This document shows positions 28,292-40,227 of a DNA stretch of 64,000 bases, in pieces. Location: contig CACYTF010000001.1 in assembly GCA_902777335.1 (NCBI GenBank), positions 39,975 to 103,974 of the forward strand, written 5' to 3'. Position numbers and translations under genes: made by a program. This DNA comes from an uncultured Eubacteriales bacterium (GTDB lineage Bacteria > Bacillota > Clostridia > Christensenellales > Aristaeellaceae). The notes beneath the pieces were generated by a model that did not search any database, was not told the DNA's origin, and saw only the letters and a program-made list of their open reading frames with translations. How positions within the stretch are numbered: position 1 is the first letter of the stretch; every line of letters starts with the position of its first letter.

Positions 28292-28318
28292 AAAAAGGAA
28301 CGCTGTAAACAACGTTCC
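28292..28318 (-). terminator. Intrinsic terminator of rpsT
   Basis: On the minus strand GGAACG, a loop, CGTTCC and TTTTT. It sits 25 bases after the rpsT stop and before vanW. Confidence 0.85.
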
Positions 28319-28342
28319 CTTCCCATTTTGCTTTAGTGACCT

Positions 28343-28603
28343 TTACGCCTGAGCTTTGGCAAGGCGCTTCGCCAGGCGAGCCTTCTTGCGGTTCGCAGCG
28401 TTCTTATGGATAACGCCCTTTGCGGCAGCCTTGTCAACCGCGCCCTGAGTCGCGCTGAGCAGCTTGACATCGGCCTCGTTCGCGGAAACGGCGGTTTCGA
28501 ACTTCTTGATCTGAGTCTTCATAGCGGACTTGATCATCCGGTTGCGCAGGTTCTTTTTTTCGGTCACCTTCACGCGCTTGATGGCAGACTTGATATTCGG
28601 CAA
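28343..28603 (-). CDS. rpsT: Ribosomal protein S20
   Basis: A small 30S subunit protein of 86 residues: (M)[20 protein letters not shown], then KFETAV and a basic C-terminus ([16 protein letters not shown]). Translation starts with TTG at 28603, because the N-terminal PNIKSA is directly preceded by TTG, with GGAGGTG eight bases before it. It diverges from gpr, an arrangement common in spore formers. Confidence 0.95.
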   Translation of the reverse strand: MPNIKSAIKRVKVTEKKNLRNRMIKSAMKTQIKKFETAVSANEADVKLLSATQGAVDKAAAKGVIHKNAANRKKARLAKRLAKAQA

Positions 28604-28637
28604 ATTATTCACCTCCCTACGCAAATTCGCAAAGACG

Positions 28638-28666
28638 ATTATACCACGGGCAGTGCCAAAATGCAA
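28638..28666 (-). promoter_or_regulatory. Sigma-A promoter of rpsT
   Basis: On the minus strand TTGCAT (28661-28666), a 17-base spacer and TATAAT (28638-28643). Confidence 0.85.
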
Positions 28667-28738
28667 CCCGTTCCCCATACATTTTGATGATAAACTTGGG
28701 TAAACTACTTTAAAAATCATTGAAATGAGGGAGATTTC

Positions 28739-29665
28739 ATGCCTTATACGAGAACCGACCTGGCCATGGAGGCCTTTGAAAACACCGAGGGCGGCGCGGT
28801 GCCCGGCGTCAGCGTCAGCCACTGGGAGACCGACTGCGTGCAGATCACCGAGGTGCTGGTCACCGACAACGAGGCCGCCCGGGAGCTGGGCAAGCCCAAG
28901 GGCAGCTACCTGACGCTGGAGTGCCCGCGGCTCTTGGAGCGGGACCCGGAGGCCCGGCTGGCCACGGCCTCGCTTCTGACCGAGGAGCTGGACCGCCTGC
29001 TGCCCCGCCGGGAGGGCGGCGCGCCGGTGCTGGTGGTGGGGCTGGGCAACCGGAACATCACCCCGGACTCCCTCGGCCCGGGGGTGGTGGACCGCACGCT
29101 GACCACCCGCCACATACTGGGCGCGCCCTGCGCCGCGGGCCGCATGAACAGCGTGTGCGCCATCGCGCCGGGGGTGCTGGGGGTGACCGGCATTGAGAGC
29201 ATGGAGCTGGTGGAGGCGCTGGTCAAGGCGCTGCAGCCCAGCGCCATACTGTGCGTGGACAGCCTGGCCGCCCGGGATTCCCGCCGCATCGGCTGCACCA
29301 TACAGCTGACCGACACCGGCATACAGCCCGGGGCCGGCGTCGGCAACCACCGCAAGCCCCTGACCCGGGAGAGCGTGGGCACGCCGGTGATCTCGGTGGG
29401 CATGCCCACCGTGGTCTACGCGGCCACCCTGGCCAGGGACGCCTTCGCCTGGCTGTCCAGCCAGAGCGGCGACGAGTCGCCCCACGAGGAGGCGCTGGCC
29501 GACATGGAGCACACGCTGCTCAGCGCCGACATCGGCGAGATGATCGTCACCCCCCGCGAGATCGACGCCATCGTGCAGGACGCCGCGGGCATCATCGCCT
29601 CGGGCATCAACCGGGCGCTGCAGCCCGAATTGAGCGACGAGGAGATCGCCGCCATGATGGACTGA
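28739..29665 (+). CDS. gpr: Germination protease
   Basis: GPR cleaves small acid-soluble spore proteins at germination. The 308-residue protein starts [12 protein letters not shown] (with the region removed on activation) and has [33 protein letters not shown], the DSLAAR block around the active-site aspartates, and [20 protein letters not shown] lies before the ATG. I see no clear sigma-F or sigma-G promoter. This is strong evidence that the organism makes spores. Confidence 0.96.
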   Translation: MPYTRTDLAMEAFENTEGGAVPGVSVSHWETDCVQITEVLVTDNEAARELGKPKGSYLTLECPRLLERDPEARLATASLLTEELDRLLPRREGGAPVLVVGLGNRNITPDSLGPGVVDRTLTTRHILGAPCAAGRMNSVCAIAPGVLGVTGIESMELVEALVKALQPSAILCVDSLAARDSRRIGCTIQLTDTGIQPGAGVGNHRKPLTRESVGTPVISVGMPTVVYAATLARDAFAWLSSQSGDESPHEEALADMEHTLLSADIGEMIVTPREIDAIVQDAAGIIASGINRALQPELSDEEIAAMMD

Positions 29666-29844
29666 CCCGCCCGCGCCGCCCTTTCCTACTATGTCCCGTA
29701 AAACGATGGGGAACATTGTTTTTTATCACAAATGGGCCTGTTCCTTAACCGGGCGTTCATGAGTTGTTCATAAATTACACCTATAATGATCATGTCGGCA
29801 GAAATGCCGGCGAAAAGGACACCCAACCTTCTTCTTCCCCCCTT

Positions 29845-29890
29845 GACGCAGAGAAGCCCTTGAGCAAGGCCGATCTGCGTCATCTCTTTT
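29845..29890 (+). terminator. Hairpin and T-rich tail in the gpr-DUF1846 gap
   Basis: GACGCAGA (29845-29852) pairs with TCTGCGTC (29874-29881), with an inner CCTTGAGCAAGG hairpin, followed by ATCTCTTTT. It lies 180 bases after gpr. A TATAAT at about 29783 without a good -35 could make it the end of a small RNA of about 90-100 bases. The rest of the 339-base gap shows only the promoter at 29947-29955. Confidence 0.5.
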
Positions 29891-29946
29891 GGTTCGGGGA
29901 CGATGGCATTTTTAATCCGAATGTAATGCACCGCGTGTGAAGAATT

Positions 29947-29955
29947 TGGTATAAT
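29947..29955 (+). promoter_or_regulatory. Extended -10 promoter of the DUF1846 gene
   Basis: TG-G-TATAAT, with no good -35 at 16-18 bases. The start codon is 49 bases downstream. Confidence 0.6.
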
Positions 29956-30003
29956 AGCACTTGTATGGTGATCATCCACTTCACACACGCGGAGGGTATG
30001 GCC

Positions 30004-31488
30004 ATGAAGAAGATCGGTTTCGACAGTCAGAAGTACATCCAGCTGCAGTCCGCGCGGATCCGCGAGCGCATCGACTCCTTCGGCGGCAAGCTGTATCTGG
30101 AATTCGGCGGCAAGCTCTTTGACGACTACCACGCCGCGCGCGTGCTGCCCGGCTTCGCCCCCGACAACAAGATCCGCATGCTGTCGGAGCTGAAGGACCA
30201 GGCGGAGATCGTGATCGCCATTAACGCCAACGACATCGAAAAGAACAAGGTGCGCGGCGACCTGGGCATCACCTACGATTCCGACGTGATCCGGCTGGTG
30301 GACGTGTTCCGGGAGTTCGGGCTGTACGTGGGCAGCGTCGCCGTGACCCAGTACACCGGCCAGAAGGCGGCGGACCAGTTCCAGCGCCGCCTGGAGGGCA
30401 TGGGGTTGAAGGTGTACAAGCTGTACCGCATACCGGACTACCCCTCCAACGTCTCCGGCATCGTCAGCGACGAGGGCTACGGCAAGAATGACTACATCGA
30501 GACCACCCGCTCGCTGGTGGTGGTCACCGCCCCCGGCCCGGGCAGCGGCAAGATGGCCACCTGCCTTTCCCAACTGTACCACGAGCACCGGCGGGGCATA
30601 CAGGCGGGCTACGCCAAGTTCGAGACCTTCCCGATCTGGAATTTGCCGCTGAAGCACCCGGTGAACCTGGCCTACGAGGCCGCCACCGCCGACCTCAACG
30701 ACGTGAACATGATCGACCCCTTCCACCTGGAGGCCTACGGCGAGACCACGGTGAACTACAACCGCGACATCGAGATCTTCCCGGTGCTGAAGGCGATATT
30801 CGAGCGCATCTACGGCGAGTGCCCGTACAAGAGCCCCACGGACATGGGCGTGAACATGGCGGGCAAGAGCATCGTCGACGATCAGGTGTGCCGGGAGGCC
30901 TCCTGCCAGGAGATCATCCGCCGCTACTACAAGACCGCCTGCGCCGTGAAGCAGGGCCGCGCGCTGCCCGCCGAGGTACAGAAGATCGAGCTTTTGATGC
31001 GCCAGCTGAACCTGGACGCCGGCTGCCGCAGCGTGGTGCAGCCCGCGCTGGCGCTGGCGGAGCAGACCGGCGAGCCCGCCGTCTCCATCGAGCTGAACGA
31101 CGGCAGGATCGTCACCGGCAAGACCAGCAATCTGCTGGGGGCGGCCGCCGCCGCGCTCCTGAACGCGCTGAAGGAGCTGGCCGGCATCCCGGACGAGATC
31201 AAGCTGATCTCCCCCACCGTCATCGAGCCCATACAGCACCTGAAGGTGGCACACATGGGCAACAGGAACCCGCGGCTGCACACCGACGAGATCCTGATCG
31301 CGCTGACCATCTGCGCCGTCACCGACGACAACGCCGAGCAGGCCATGGAGCAGCTCTCCAGGCTCAGCGACTGCGAGGCCCATTCCTCGGTGATCCTCTC
31401 CCCGGTGGACGAGAGCATGTTTGGCAAGCTGGGCATGAACCTGACCTGCGAGCCCGCGTACCAGACGAACCGGCTGTACCACAAGTGA
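30004..31488 (+). CDS. DUF1846 family protein
   Basis: A 494-residue protein of the DUF1846 family: start [61 protein letters not shown] (a nucleotide-binding-like loop), and [15 protein letters not shown]. The family is common in Bacillota, has known structures and has no settled function. ATG at 30004 has GGAGGG seven bases upstream and is preferred to ATG 29998. It is followed by the sigG leader hairpin. Confidence 0.92.
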   Translation: MKKIGFDSQKYIQLQSARIRERIDSFGGKLYLEFGGKLFDDYHAARVLPGFAPDNKIRMLSELKDQAEIVIAINANDIEKNKVRGDLGITYDSDVIRLVDVFREFGLYVGSVAVTQYTGQKAADQFQRRLEGMGLKVYKLYRIPDYPSNVSGIVSDEGYGKNDYIETTRSLVVVTAPGPGSGKMATCLSQLYHEHRRGIQAGYAKFETFPIWNLPLKHPVNLAYEAATADLNDVNMIDPFHLEAYGETTVNYNRDIEIFPVLKAIFERIYGECPYKSPTDMGVNMAGKSIVDDQVCREASCQEIIRRYYKTACAVKQGRALPAEVQKIELLMRQLNLDAGCRSVVQPALALAEQTGEPAVSIELNDGRIVTGKTSNLLGAAAAALLNALKELAGIPDEIKLISPTVIEPIQHLKVAHMGNRNPRLHTDEILIALTICAVTDDNAEQAMEQLSRLSDCEAHSSVILSPVDESMFGKLGMNLTCEPAYQTNRLYHK

Positions 31489-31502
31489 GCGCCGCGCGGC
31501 GC

Positions 31503-31532
31503 GTATAGCCAGCCTCCGCAAGGGCAATACTG
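31503..31532 (+). promoter_or_regulatory. Possible sigma-G promoter of sigG
   Basis: GTATA (31503-31507), 18 bases, then AATACTG (31526-31532), which matches the sigma-G pattern GHATR-N18-CATnHTA as I recall it at 10 of 12 positions. The -10 lies across the apex (loop and flanking base pairs) of the leader hairpin. It would allow autoactivation. Confidence 0.4.
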
Positions 31533-31551
31533 CCCCTGTGGAGGTTGTTTT
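31513..31551 (+). promoter_or_regulatory. Leader hairpin that pairs with the sigG ribosome site
   Basis: Bases 31513-31526 pair with 31531-31544 at 13 of 14 positions (one GU, one mismatch) around the loop ATAC. The 3' arm ends in GGAGG, the Shine-Dalgarno of sigG, and TTGTTTT follows. It could stop read-through from the DUF1846 gene and block translation of any read-through RNA. Confidence 0.65.
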
Positions 31552-31552
31552 T

Positions 31553-32326
31553 ATGACGGGCAACAAGGTTGAGATCTGCGGCGTGGATACCGCCACGCTG
31601 CCGACGCTGACCCACGAACACATGAAGGAGCTGCTGGAGCGCGCCCACGGGGGCGACGAGGCGGCCCGGCGGGAACTGATCTACGGCAACCTGCGACTGG
31701 TGCTCAGCGTGGTCCAGCGCTTCTACAAGCGGGGCGAAAACATGGACGACCTGTTCCAGGTGGGCTGCATCGGCCTGATGAAGGGGCTGGACAACTTCGA
31801 TCTCAGCCTGAACGTGCGGCTGAGCACCTACTGCGTGCCGATGATCATCGGCGAGATCCGGCGCTACCTGCGGGACAACAACGCCATACGCGTGTCCCGC
31901 TCCATGCGGGACACGGCCTATCGGGCGCTGAAGGCCCGGGACGCGCTGTCCACCGGCGAGGGCCGGGAGCCGACCACCGCCGAGATCGCCCGGGCCATGG
32001 ACGTGCCGGAGGAGGACGTGGTGATGGCGCTGGAGGCCATACAGGACCCGGTGTCGCTGTTCGACCCGGTGTATCAGAACGGCGGAGACGCCATCTACGT
32101 GATGGACCAGGTCCAGGACAAACGGGTCAGCGAGGACGACTGGGTGCGCCGGCTGTCCATCGACCAGGCGATGAACCGCCTGCAGGACCGGGAGCGCAGC
32201 ATCATCCGCCAGCGCTACTTTCAGGGCCGCACGCAGATGGAGGTCGCCCAGGAGATCGGCATCTCCCAGGCCCAGGTCTCGCGCCTGGAAAAGGCCGCGC
32301 TGCAGACCATGCGAAAGTATATATAG
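31553..32326 (+). CDS. sigG: Forespore sigma factor sigma-G
   Basis: Late forespore sigma factor, 257 residues. The opening NKVEICGVDTATLPTL is a sigma-G hallmark. Region 2 has NLRLVLSVVQRFYKRGENMDDLFQVGCIGL and VPMIIGEIRRYLRDNNAIRVS (split here for length). Region 4 has QMEVAQEIGISQAQVSRLE. ATG at 31553 is eight bases after GGAGG. In many Bacillota sigG follows spoIIGA-sigE; here a DUF1846 gene is upstream. Confidence 0.96.
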   Translation: MTGNKVEICGVDTATLPTLTHEHMKELLERAHGGDEAARRELIYGNLRLVLSVVQRFYKRGENMDDLFQVGCIGLMKGLDNFDLSLNVRLSTYCVPMIIGEIRRYLRDNNAIRVSRSMRDTAYRALKARDALSTGEGREPTTAEIARAMDVPEEDVVMALEAIQDPVSLFDPVYQNGGDAIYVMDQVQDKRVSEDDWVRRLSIDQAMNRLQDRERSIIRQRYFQGRTQMEVAQEIGISQAQVSRLEKAALQTMRKYI

Positions 32327-32333
32327 CCATGCC

Positions 32334-32363
32334 AAAGGCGCGGGCCGGCGGGCCCGCGCCTTT
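32334..32363. terminator. Bidirectional terminator between sigG and GDPD gene
   Basis: A 13-bp perfect stem (AAAGGCGCGGGCC and its complement) with a GGCG loop and AAA/TTT ends, placed between convergent genes. Confidence 0.85.
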
Positions 32364-32377
32364 CACAATGCATGGGA

Positions 32378-33106
32378 TTAAACGGTTTCCGAGCGCACCT
32401 TCAGGGCGCGGTCCGGGTAGTTGCTGATCACCGTGTCCGCCCCGGCCAGCAGGGAATCGCGGATCTCCCGCTCGGTGTTGGCTGTCCACACGTTCACCTT
32501 CAGCCCCAGCGCGTGGCTCCGGGCCGCCTCCTCCGGGATCTGAAGCTCGGAGAAGTGGGGGTGTATGGCGTCCATGCCCAGCGCGTGGGCGTAGCGCCAG
32601 GGCTCGATCATCGTGGCCTCGTACAGCAGGCCGCAGCGCAGCGCCGGGTCGATCTGCTTCATATGGCGCATGCTGTGGTGGTTGAAGCTGGAATAGAACA
32701 CCCGCTCGGCCATGCCCGTCTCGTAGACGAGCTTCACGCACTTCTCCTCCAGGTTCTCGTAGAAGATGCGGCTGTTCTTCAGCTCGATGTTGATCCACAG
32801 CCCCGTGGGCCTGAGCAGCTCGCACACCTCCCGCAGGGTGGGAATGGTGGCGTGTTCATATTCCGGGTGGGTTTTGTTGAAGCGCAGCCGCTTCATCTCA
32901 GACGTGGTCAGCTCGCAGATCAGCCCCTCGCCGTCCGATACCCGGTCGATGGTCTCGTCGTGGGCCACCACCAGCTCGCCGTCCTTCGCGATCTGCACGT
33001 CCAGCTCCACGCCGTCGGCCCCCAGCTTCGCCGCCAGCTCAAACGCCTCCAGCGTGTTCTCCGGCGCGTAGCCCGACGCGCCGCGGTGTCCGAATACCAT
33101 TTGCAT
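32378..33106 (-). CDS. Glycerophosphodiester phosphodiesterase
   Basis: Hydrolyses glycerophosphodiesters to glycerol-3-phosphate and an alcohol. The 242-residue protein has the GDPD signature VFGHRGASGYAPENTLEAF with the catalytic His pair (GHRG and VVAHDET), VELDVQIAKDGELV and NIELKN. There is no signal peptide, so it is cytoplasmic. ATG at 33106 is chosen because GGAGG lies seven bases before it. Confidence 0.94.
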   Translation of the reverse strand: MQMVFGHRGASGYAPENTLEAFELAAKLGADGVELDVQIAKDGELVVAHDETIDRVSDGEGLICELTTSEMKRLRFNKTHPEYEHATIPTLREVCELLRPTGLWINIELKNSRIFYENLEEKCVKLVYETGMAERVFYSSFNHHSMRHMKQIDPALRCGLLYEATMIEPWRYAHALGMDAIHPHFSELQIPEEAARSHALGLKVNVWTANTEREIRDSLLAGADTVISNYPDRALKVRSETV

Positions 33107-33146
33107 AGGCCGTCCTCCCCCTCGTTTCATATTGTCGCGTGTTCAA

Positions 33147-33172
33147 AGGCGCGAGCCGACGGGCCCGCGCCT
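33147..33172 (-). terminator. Terminator hairpin similar to the one at 32334
   Basis: AGGCGCG and CGCGCCT arms with one inner mismatch and a GACG loop. The sequence is almost the same as the 32334-32363 hairpin. It ends the leftward secreted-protein gene. Confidence 0.7.
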
Positions 33173-33202
33173 CATATGTCTGTCGTTCAGTCCGCGCTCT
33201 TC

Positions 33203-33916
33203 TTACCCGATGTTCATGCTGACATACAGGGTGCCGCCCGTCGCCTTGTTCCTCAGGTCGATGCTGATATGGTAGCCGTTGCCCTTGATCATCTTGGGCA
33301 CGTTCAGCGCGCAGGAGGAAACGCCCCTGTAGTTAAAGTAATAGTGTTCGCAGTCTTCGGCCTGATCGCGCCAGGACACCGAGGTAATCACCCAGCCGCT
33401 GGCGGCCTTGGCCTTCAGCTTGCCCGCGCCGGCATTCTTGGTCAGCGAAAGGGGGTCGGCGATACCGTGCTGGTCAAACCTGGACTTCAGGTTCTTGCTG
33501 CTGATGCCGGTGAGCACCAGGCTGCTGATCGGGTTGGAGTAAGCCTTGACGGCGTACTTCTGGGACACGGGCTCGCCGTCCTTCTTGTAGGTCACGGTGG
33601 CCGTGCCGAGCTTCTTCAGGTTGACGGTGATCGACGCGCCGTAGCTCGTCTCGGTCTTCCCGGTATCCAGGCTCTTGTAGGTGCTGGTCGATTTGTGCAG
33701 GGCGAGCACCTTCATCACGTTCTTGTTGCTGCTCTTGATATTGGTGATCTTGGTATTCTTGGTGACGTTCTGCACGTCCAGGGACTGATAAAAGTTCGTG
33801 CCGTTGTCCTTGCCCTGCATGTAAAGCGTGACGGTCTCGGCCATGGCGGTCATCATCACGGTGGCGATCAGCGCGACGGCCAGGGCGGTGCAGAGAATCT
33901 TGCGGAACATCTTCAT
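33203..33916 (-). CDS. Secreted protein, possible Ig-like fold
   Basis: A 237-residue protein with a signal peptide (FRKILCTALAVALIATVM core, cleavage after AMA). The mature part has strand-rich sequence (NTKITNIKSSNKNVMKVLAL, VNLKKLGTATVTYKKDGEPV) that resembles bacterial Ig-like (BIG2) units, and two Cys near the C-terminus. AGGAGG precedes the ATG by eight bases. Transcription starts from a consensus promoter and reads through a tRNA-like remnant in the leader. Function unknown. Confidence 0.7.
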   Translation of the reverse strand: MKMFRKILCTALAVALIATVMMTAMAETVTLYMQGKDNGTNFYQSLDVQNVTKNTKITNIKSSNKNVMKVLALHKSTSTYKSLDTGKTETSYGASITVNLKKLGTATVTYKKDGEPVSQKYAVKAYSNPISSLVLTGISSKNLKSRFDQHGIADPLSLTKNAGAGKLKAKAASGWVITSVSWRDQAEDCEHYYFNYRGVSSCALNVPKMIKGNGYHISIDLRNKATGGTLYVSMNIG

Positions 33917-33943
33917 GGTGAAATCCTCCTGAATGGTGTGGTT

Positions 33944-33972
33944 TGGTGCGGCTGGCGGGGCTTGAACCCGCC
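33944..33972 (-). other. tRNA 3'-end remnant (T-arm and ACCA end)
   Basis: On the minus strand a T-arm (GCGGG-TTCAAGC-CCCGC) is followed by the end CAGCCGCACCA. Together with flanking GGTTTGG it matches the 3' end of tRNA-Leu at 47.47 kb at 29 of 32 positions. No D-arm, anticodon or 5' acceptor strand is present. It lies in the leader of the 33203 gene and may mark an old integration or recombination site. Confidence 0.6.
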
Positions 33973-33990
33973 AAGCTCCGTTCCCCTTAT

Positions 33991-34019
33991 ATTATATATC
34001 AAAGCATCCGCATTGTCAA
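33991..34019 (-). promoter_or_regulatory. Consensus sigma-A promoter of the 33203 gene
   Basis: On the minus strand TTGACA (34014-34019), a 17-base spacer and TATAAT (33991-33996). Both hexamers are perfect. Confidence 0.88.
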
Positions 34020-34076
34020 AGGTTTCATGTTTTGGGACGCGGTGGAACAGGCGCGCACAGCCGCCCTGTCAGAATG

Positions 34077-35666
34077 CTAATCCGCATCCGGAACGGTAAA
34101 CCGAATGCCTTCCATATCCGCGTAACCGTCTGAACATGAATTCATGTGGTTCATCGCGAACACGGCCACCTTGAAGCCCGTCCACGTTCCCTCCGCCACC
34201 GGCAGCCATTCACCGATTTCAACGCATTCCCCGGACTGAGACCGATAGACAAAGCGAACGCGATTGCCGGCGCGCACCTTCATGCGCAGCTGAATCCGAT
34301 GCGATTCCAGGGGAGCGCACGCCACCTCACGCTCTTCAACGGTACCGGGCTTCATGCCCGTCATCGCGTCGCGGATCACCTGACCTTGCACCAGTCTTGC
34401 AACCGGCACTCCGCTTCGCGTTGCCAAGGCCAGATAGGCGTATTGGTGCCCCACGACGCCAAGGCCCGCCATATCGCCTTCAACAGACGGGCAGAGCGAC
34501 ATATCCAGCGTCACATCGAAGTCCGGCGCCTGGGGAATCTGGGTCAGGGCATTCCCGGCAAACCACAGCGGGTTGTCCGCCCGGTCGGGATTGTGCGCCA
34601 TGAAAAGCCTCAGCGCGTCCGGTCGAGCCTTGCAGTCATACCATTCGGGATTCGGATTGCACTGAAACTGCCATTGAAGCCCAAGCCTGTCCCCCGAGAA
34701 ATCATCGTCCTGAACTATTTCCAAGCCTTCACCCGCGTTCTCGGGAAAGGGCAACCGCCACAGGGAAACCGGCTCACCGATGCCGTCACCGTTCTGTTCG
34801 ACACCGATGAAGGGCCAGTCATTCTGCCAGCACATGGGCTGGAGGTGAACGATGCGTCCCATCGGCCCCACGTCCTGGAAATGCAGGAAAAAGCAGCGCT
34901 CATCCTCCAACGCCACATAGCCGCCCTGGTGGGGGCCGTTGACGGCCGTGTTCCCCTGGTGCAGCACGATTCTCGCCTCATAGGGGCCATAGACGCTTCG
35001 GCTGCGCAAAGCGATTTGCCAACCGTTAGTCACGCCGCCCGCCGGCGCGAAGATATAGTACCAGCCGTTGCGCTTGTACAGCTTCGGTCCTTCCACCGTG
35101 GGCGCGCTGAGCGTGCCGTCGAATACCAGCACGGGGTCGCCGGTCACATCACAGGTCACGGGATCCATTTCCACCATGCTCAGCCGGTGCTTGATGCCGC
35201 AGCGGCTGTTGGCATAGGCGAAGGCCATGTAGGCCCTGCCATCGTCATCCCACAGCGGGCAGGGGTCGATCCACCCGCGGGCTTCCTTGATGCAGCGAAG
35301 CGGGGTCCACGCTCCCGCGGGGTCGGAGGCCGTGGTCACGAAGATGCCCTCGTCCGGCATGGGAATGAAGGCATAGAAGCATTCGTTGTGATAGCGCAGA
35401 CTCGGCGCCCAGGTGCCACAGCCGTGGGCAGGGCTGTCGTAGCGGTCAAAGGGCAGCCGACGGACGCAGTAATTGATCAGCTCCCAGTGCACCAGATCGA
35501 CCGAGTGCAATACCGGCACGCCGGGAACACAGGTAAAGCTGGAAGCGATCATGTAGAAATCGCCGCCGACGCGAATGATGTCCGGATCGCTGTAGTCCGC
35601 ATAGAGTATGGGGTTGCGGTATTCGCCGGTCCCCAGGTCCGCCGTATAAACAGGCGCGTGATTCAT
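34077..35666 (-). CDS. Glycoside hydrolase family 43 (beta-xylosidase/arabinofuranosidase)
   Basis: A 529-residue GH43 enzyme. The five-bladed N-terminal domain has YRNPILYADYSDPDIIRVGG with the Asp base, RGWIDPCPLWDDDGRAYMAF with the pKa-tuning Asp, and APTVEGPKLYKRNGWYYIF with the acid Glu. A C-terminal beta-sandwich follows from about residue 320, as in GH43 subfamily 11/12-type enzymes. There is no signal peptide, so it acts on imported xylo- or arabino-oligosaccharides. ATG at 35666 has GGAGGGAG seven bases away. It is the last gene of the leftward block. Confidence 0.9.
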   Translation of the reverse strand: MNHAPVYTADLGTGEYRNPILYADYSDPDIIRVGGDFYMIASSFTCVPGVPVLHSVDLVHWELINYCVRRLPFDRYDSPAHGCGTWAPSLRYHNECFYAFIPMPDEGIFVTTASDPAGAWTPLRCIKEARGWIDPCPLWDDDGRAYMAFAYANSRCGIKHRLSMVEMDPVTCDVTGDPVLVFDGTLSAPTVEGPKLYKRNGWYYIFAPAGGVTNGWQIALRSRSVYGPYEARIVLHQGNTAVNGPHQGGYVALEDERCFFLHFQDVGPMGRIVHLQPMCWQNDWPFIGVEQNGDGIGEPVSLWRLPFPENAGEGLEIVQDDDFSGDRLGLQWQFQCNPNPEWYDCKARPDALRLFMAHNPDRADNPLWFAGNALTQIPQAPDFDVTLDMSLCPSVEGDMAGLGVVGHQYAYLALATRSGVPVARLVQGQVIRDAMTGMKPGTVEEREVACAPLESHRIQLRMKVRAGNRVRFVYRSQSGECVEIGEWLPVAEGTWTGFKVAVFAMNHMNSCSDGYADMEGIRFTVPDAD

Positions 35667-36000
35667 TTTTGCTCCCTCCATATGCGCTTTCCCGGCCCTG
35701 GACAATTTGTTTTTCGCACCTCAATGAACCTGTCGGCGATGGTCTTTTTCACGACGTCCATGCCGTAGTTGAACTCGTGGTTGCCGACGGCCCACACATC
35801 GTAGCCGATGGCGTTGATCGCCGCCACCATTGGGTGAGGGCTTTCGTCGTGGATAAAGATGTCCGCTGCGTTGTCCTGTATGGTGTCGCCCGCGTCTACG
35901 AGCAGCATGTTCTCCGTCCGACAGGCCTTGACGGCAGCGGCGAGCTGCGTCATGCAATGACGAGCGCCAGGAACAGCGGCGAAGCTTTTTTCACGGTCAT
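35663..36000 (-). pseudogene. 5'-nucleotidase (UshA-type) remnant
   Basis: ATG at 36000 overlaps the nucleoside hydrolase stop (ATGA) and starts a signal-like MTVKKASPLFLALVIA that meets a stop at once. Another frame then carries the metallophosphoesterase pieces MLLVDAGDTIQDN and DVWAVGNHEFNYGMDVVKK, after which the match ends near 35720. The first metal motif and the whole C-terminal domain are missing. It is a decayed secreted nucleotidase, a natural partner for the secreted nucleoside hydrolase upstream. Confidence 0.75.
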
Positions 36001-37058
36001 CCCTCCCGTGCGTTCGCGGGTTCAGTGATCCTGTCCAGATAGCGATCGAAATAGCCGGCGGCGTCGACCTCGGATACCAGCGTGACGTTGTAATCAAAAT
36101 CCGATGACATCATGTCGTAGGTAAAGCCTTCCCTGTAGAATATGACCTGCCCGTAGGTCTCGCTGGGGTCCGTCTGGCAGCTGCCGTGGCACTGCAGGGT
36201 GGCGCTGACGAAGTCCGGGCACACGGCGCACATCATCGCCACGCTGTCGCAGTTGGAAACAAAGCCCTCGGACCCGTTGTTGGCATAATACTTTCGGATG
36301 CTCCCAAAGGAATCGGCCACGAAGCTTCCGATATCGCCCGAGGCCGCCAGCGTTTCAAATTGAGCGTCGCTCCACATGGCGTCGCCCCCGCACATGTCCA
36401 GCCCCACGACCGTGATGGGCGCGTCGAAATCCAGCATTCGGCGATAGGCGGGCGCGTCGAGGTACACGTTGAATTCCGACACCGGCGAGGCATTGCCCGG
36501 TCCGAGGCCGGCCGTGCCCATCGACCAGATCATCTTGACCTGCTTCATGGTTTCCGGGTCCGCGTCCATGGCCTTGGCGATGTTGGTGGCCGGGCCCAGC
36601 ATGACGATCTCCACCTCGCCCGGGTTGGCGCGCACGGTTTCCAGTATGAAGTCGACGGCGTTCTGCGCCTGCGCCTGGCCCTGCGGGTGGATGAGGTCGC
36701 AGTCGCCCATGCCGTCCTGTCCGAATACGCTGAAGGCGTCGATAGCCTGACCGTCGTAGCGCTCCTTGGAGCCCATGTACACGGGCGCGTCGCTGCCCGC
36801 GAGCTCCAACGCGGCCAGGGCGTTCTTCGCGCCCTGCTCCAGTTCCACATTGCCCGCCAGCACCGTCACCCCCAGGATCTCGATTTCCGGGCTGCGGACT
36901 GCGAGAATCAGAGCCGAGGCGTCGTCCGCGCCAGTGTCCGTGTCGATGATGACCTTCCGAACGGATGCCTCTGCTCCCGCCGCGGGCAGCCCAGCACCAA
37001 GGCACAGCGTCAGCGCCAGCAGGAGCGCGCCCGCAAGGGCAATCATGTGTCGTCTCAT
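35997..37058 (-). CDS. Secreted inosine/uridine-preferring nucleoside hydrolase
   Basis: Cleaves nucleosides to base and ribose. The 353-residue protein has a signal peptide (MRRHMIALAGALLLALTLCL) and the Ca-binding motif VIIDTDTGADDASAL, VTVLAGNVELEQ, VMLGPATNIA, SEFNVYLDAPAYRRML and VVGLDMCGGDA. AAAGGAGG lies seven bases before the ATG. It follows the hybrid kinase gene by 48 bases and is read in the same direction, so it may be under the control of the same signalling operon. Confidence 0.9.
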   Translation of the reverse strand: MRRHMIALAGALLLALTLCLGAGLPAAGAEASVRKVIIDTDTGADDASALILAVRSPEIEILGVTVLAGNVELEQGAKNALAALELAGSDAPVYMGSKERYDGQAIDAFSVFGQDGMGDCDLIHPQGQAQAQNAVDFILETVRANPGEVEIVMLGPATNIAKAMDADPETMKQVKMIWSMGTAGLGPGNASPVSEFNVYLDAPAYRRMLDFDAPITVVGLDMCGGDAMWSDAQFETLAASGDIGSFVADSFGSIRKYYANNGSEGFVSNCDSVAMMCAVCPDFVSATLQCHGSCQTDPSETYGQVIFYREGFTYDMMSSDFDYNVTLVSEVDAAGYFDRYLDRITEPANAREG

Positions 37059-37106
37059 AACAGTATTCCTCCTTTGAATAGTATCCGGTTCACCATACAG
37101 ATTCGC

Positions 37107-40196
<3,090 letters not shown>

Positions 40197-40227
40197 GCTG
40201 CAACATCTCCTGTGGTTCGGGGATTCT

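Noticed and set aside
28670..28739. Sigma-F or sigma-G promoter for gpr
   Set aside because: GGGTAAACTA resembles a sigma-F -10, but no -35 is found at the right distance; the evidence is too weak.
33944..34030. Complete tRNA gene
   Set aside because: Only the T-arm and the 3' end are present; the expected 5' part is occupied by a consensus promoter.
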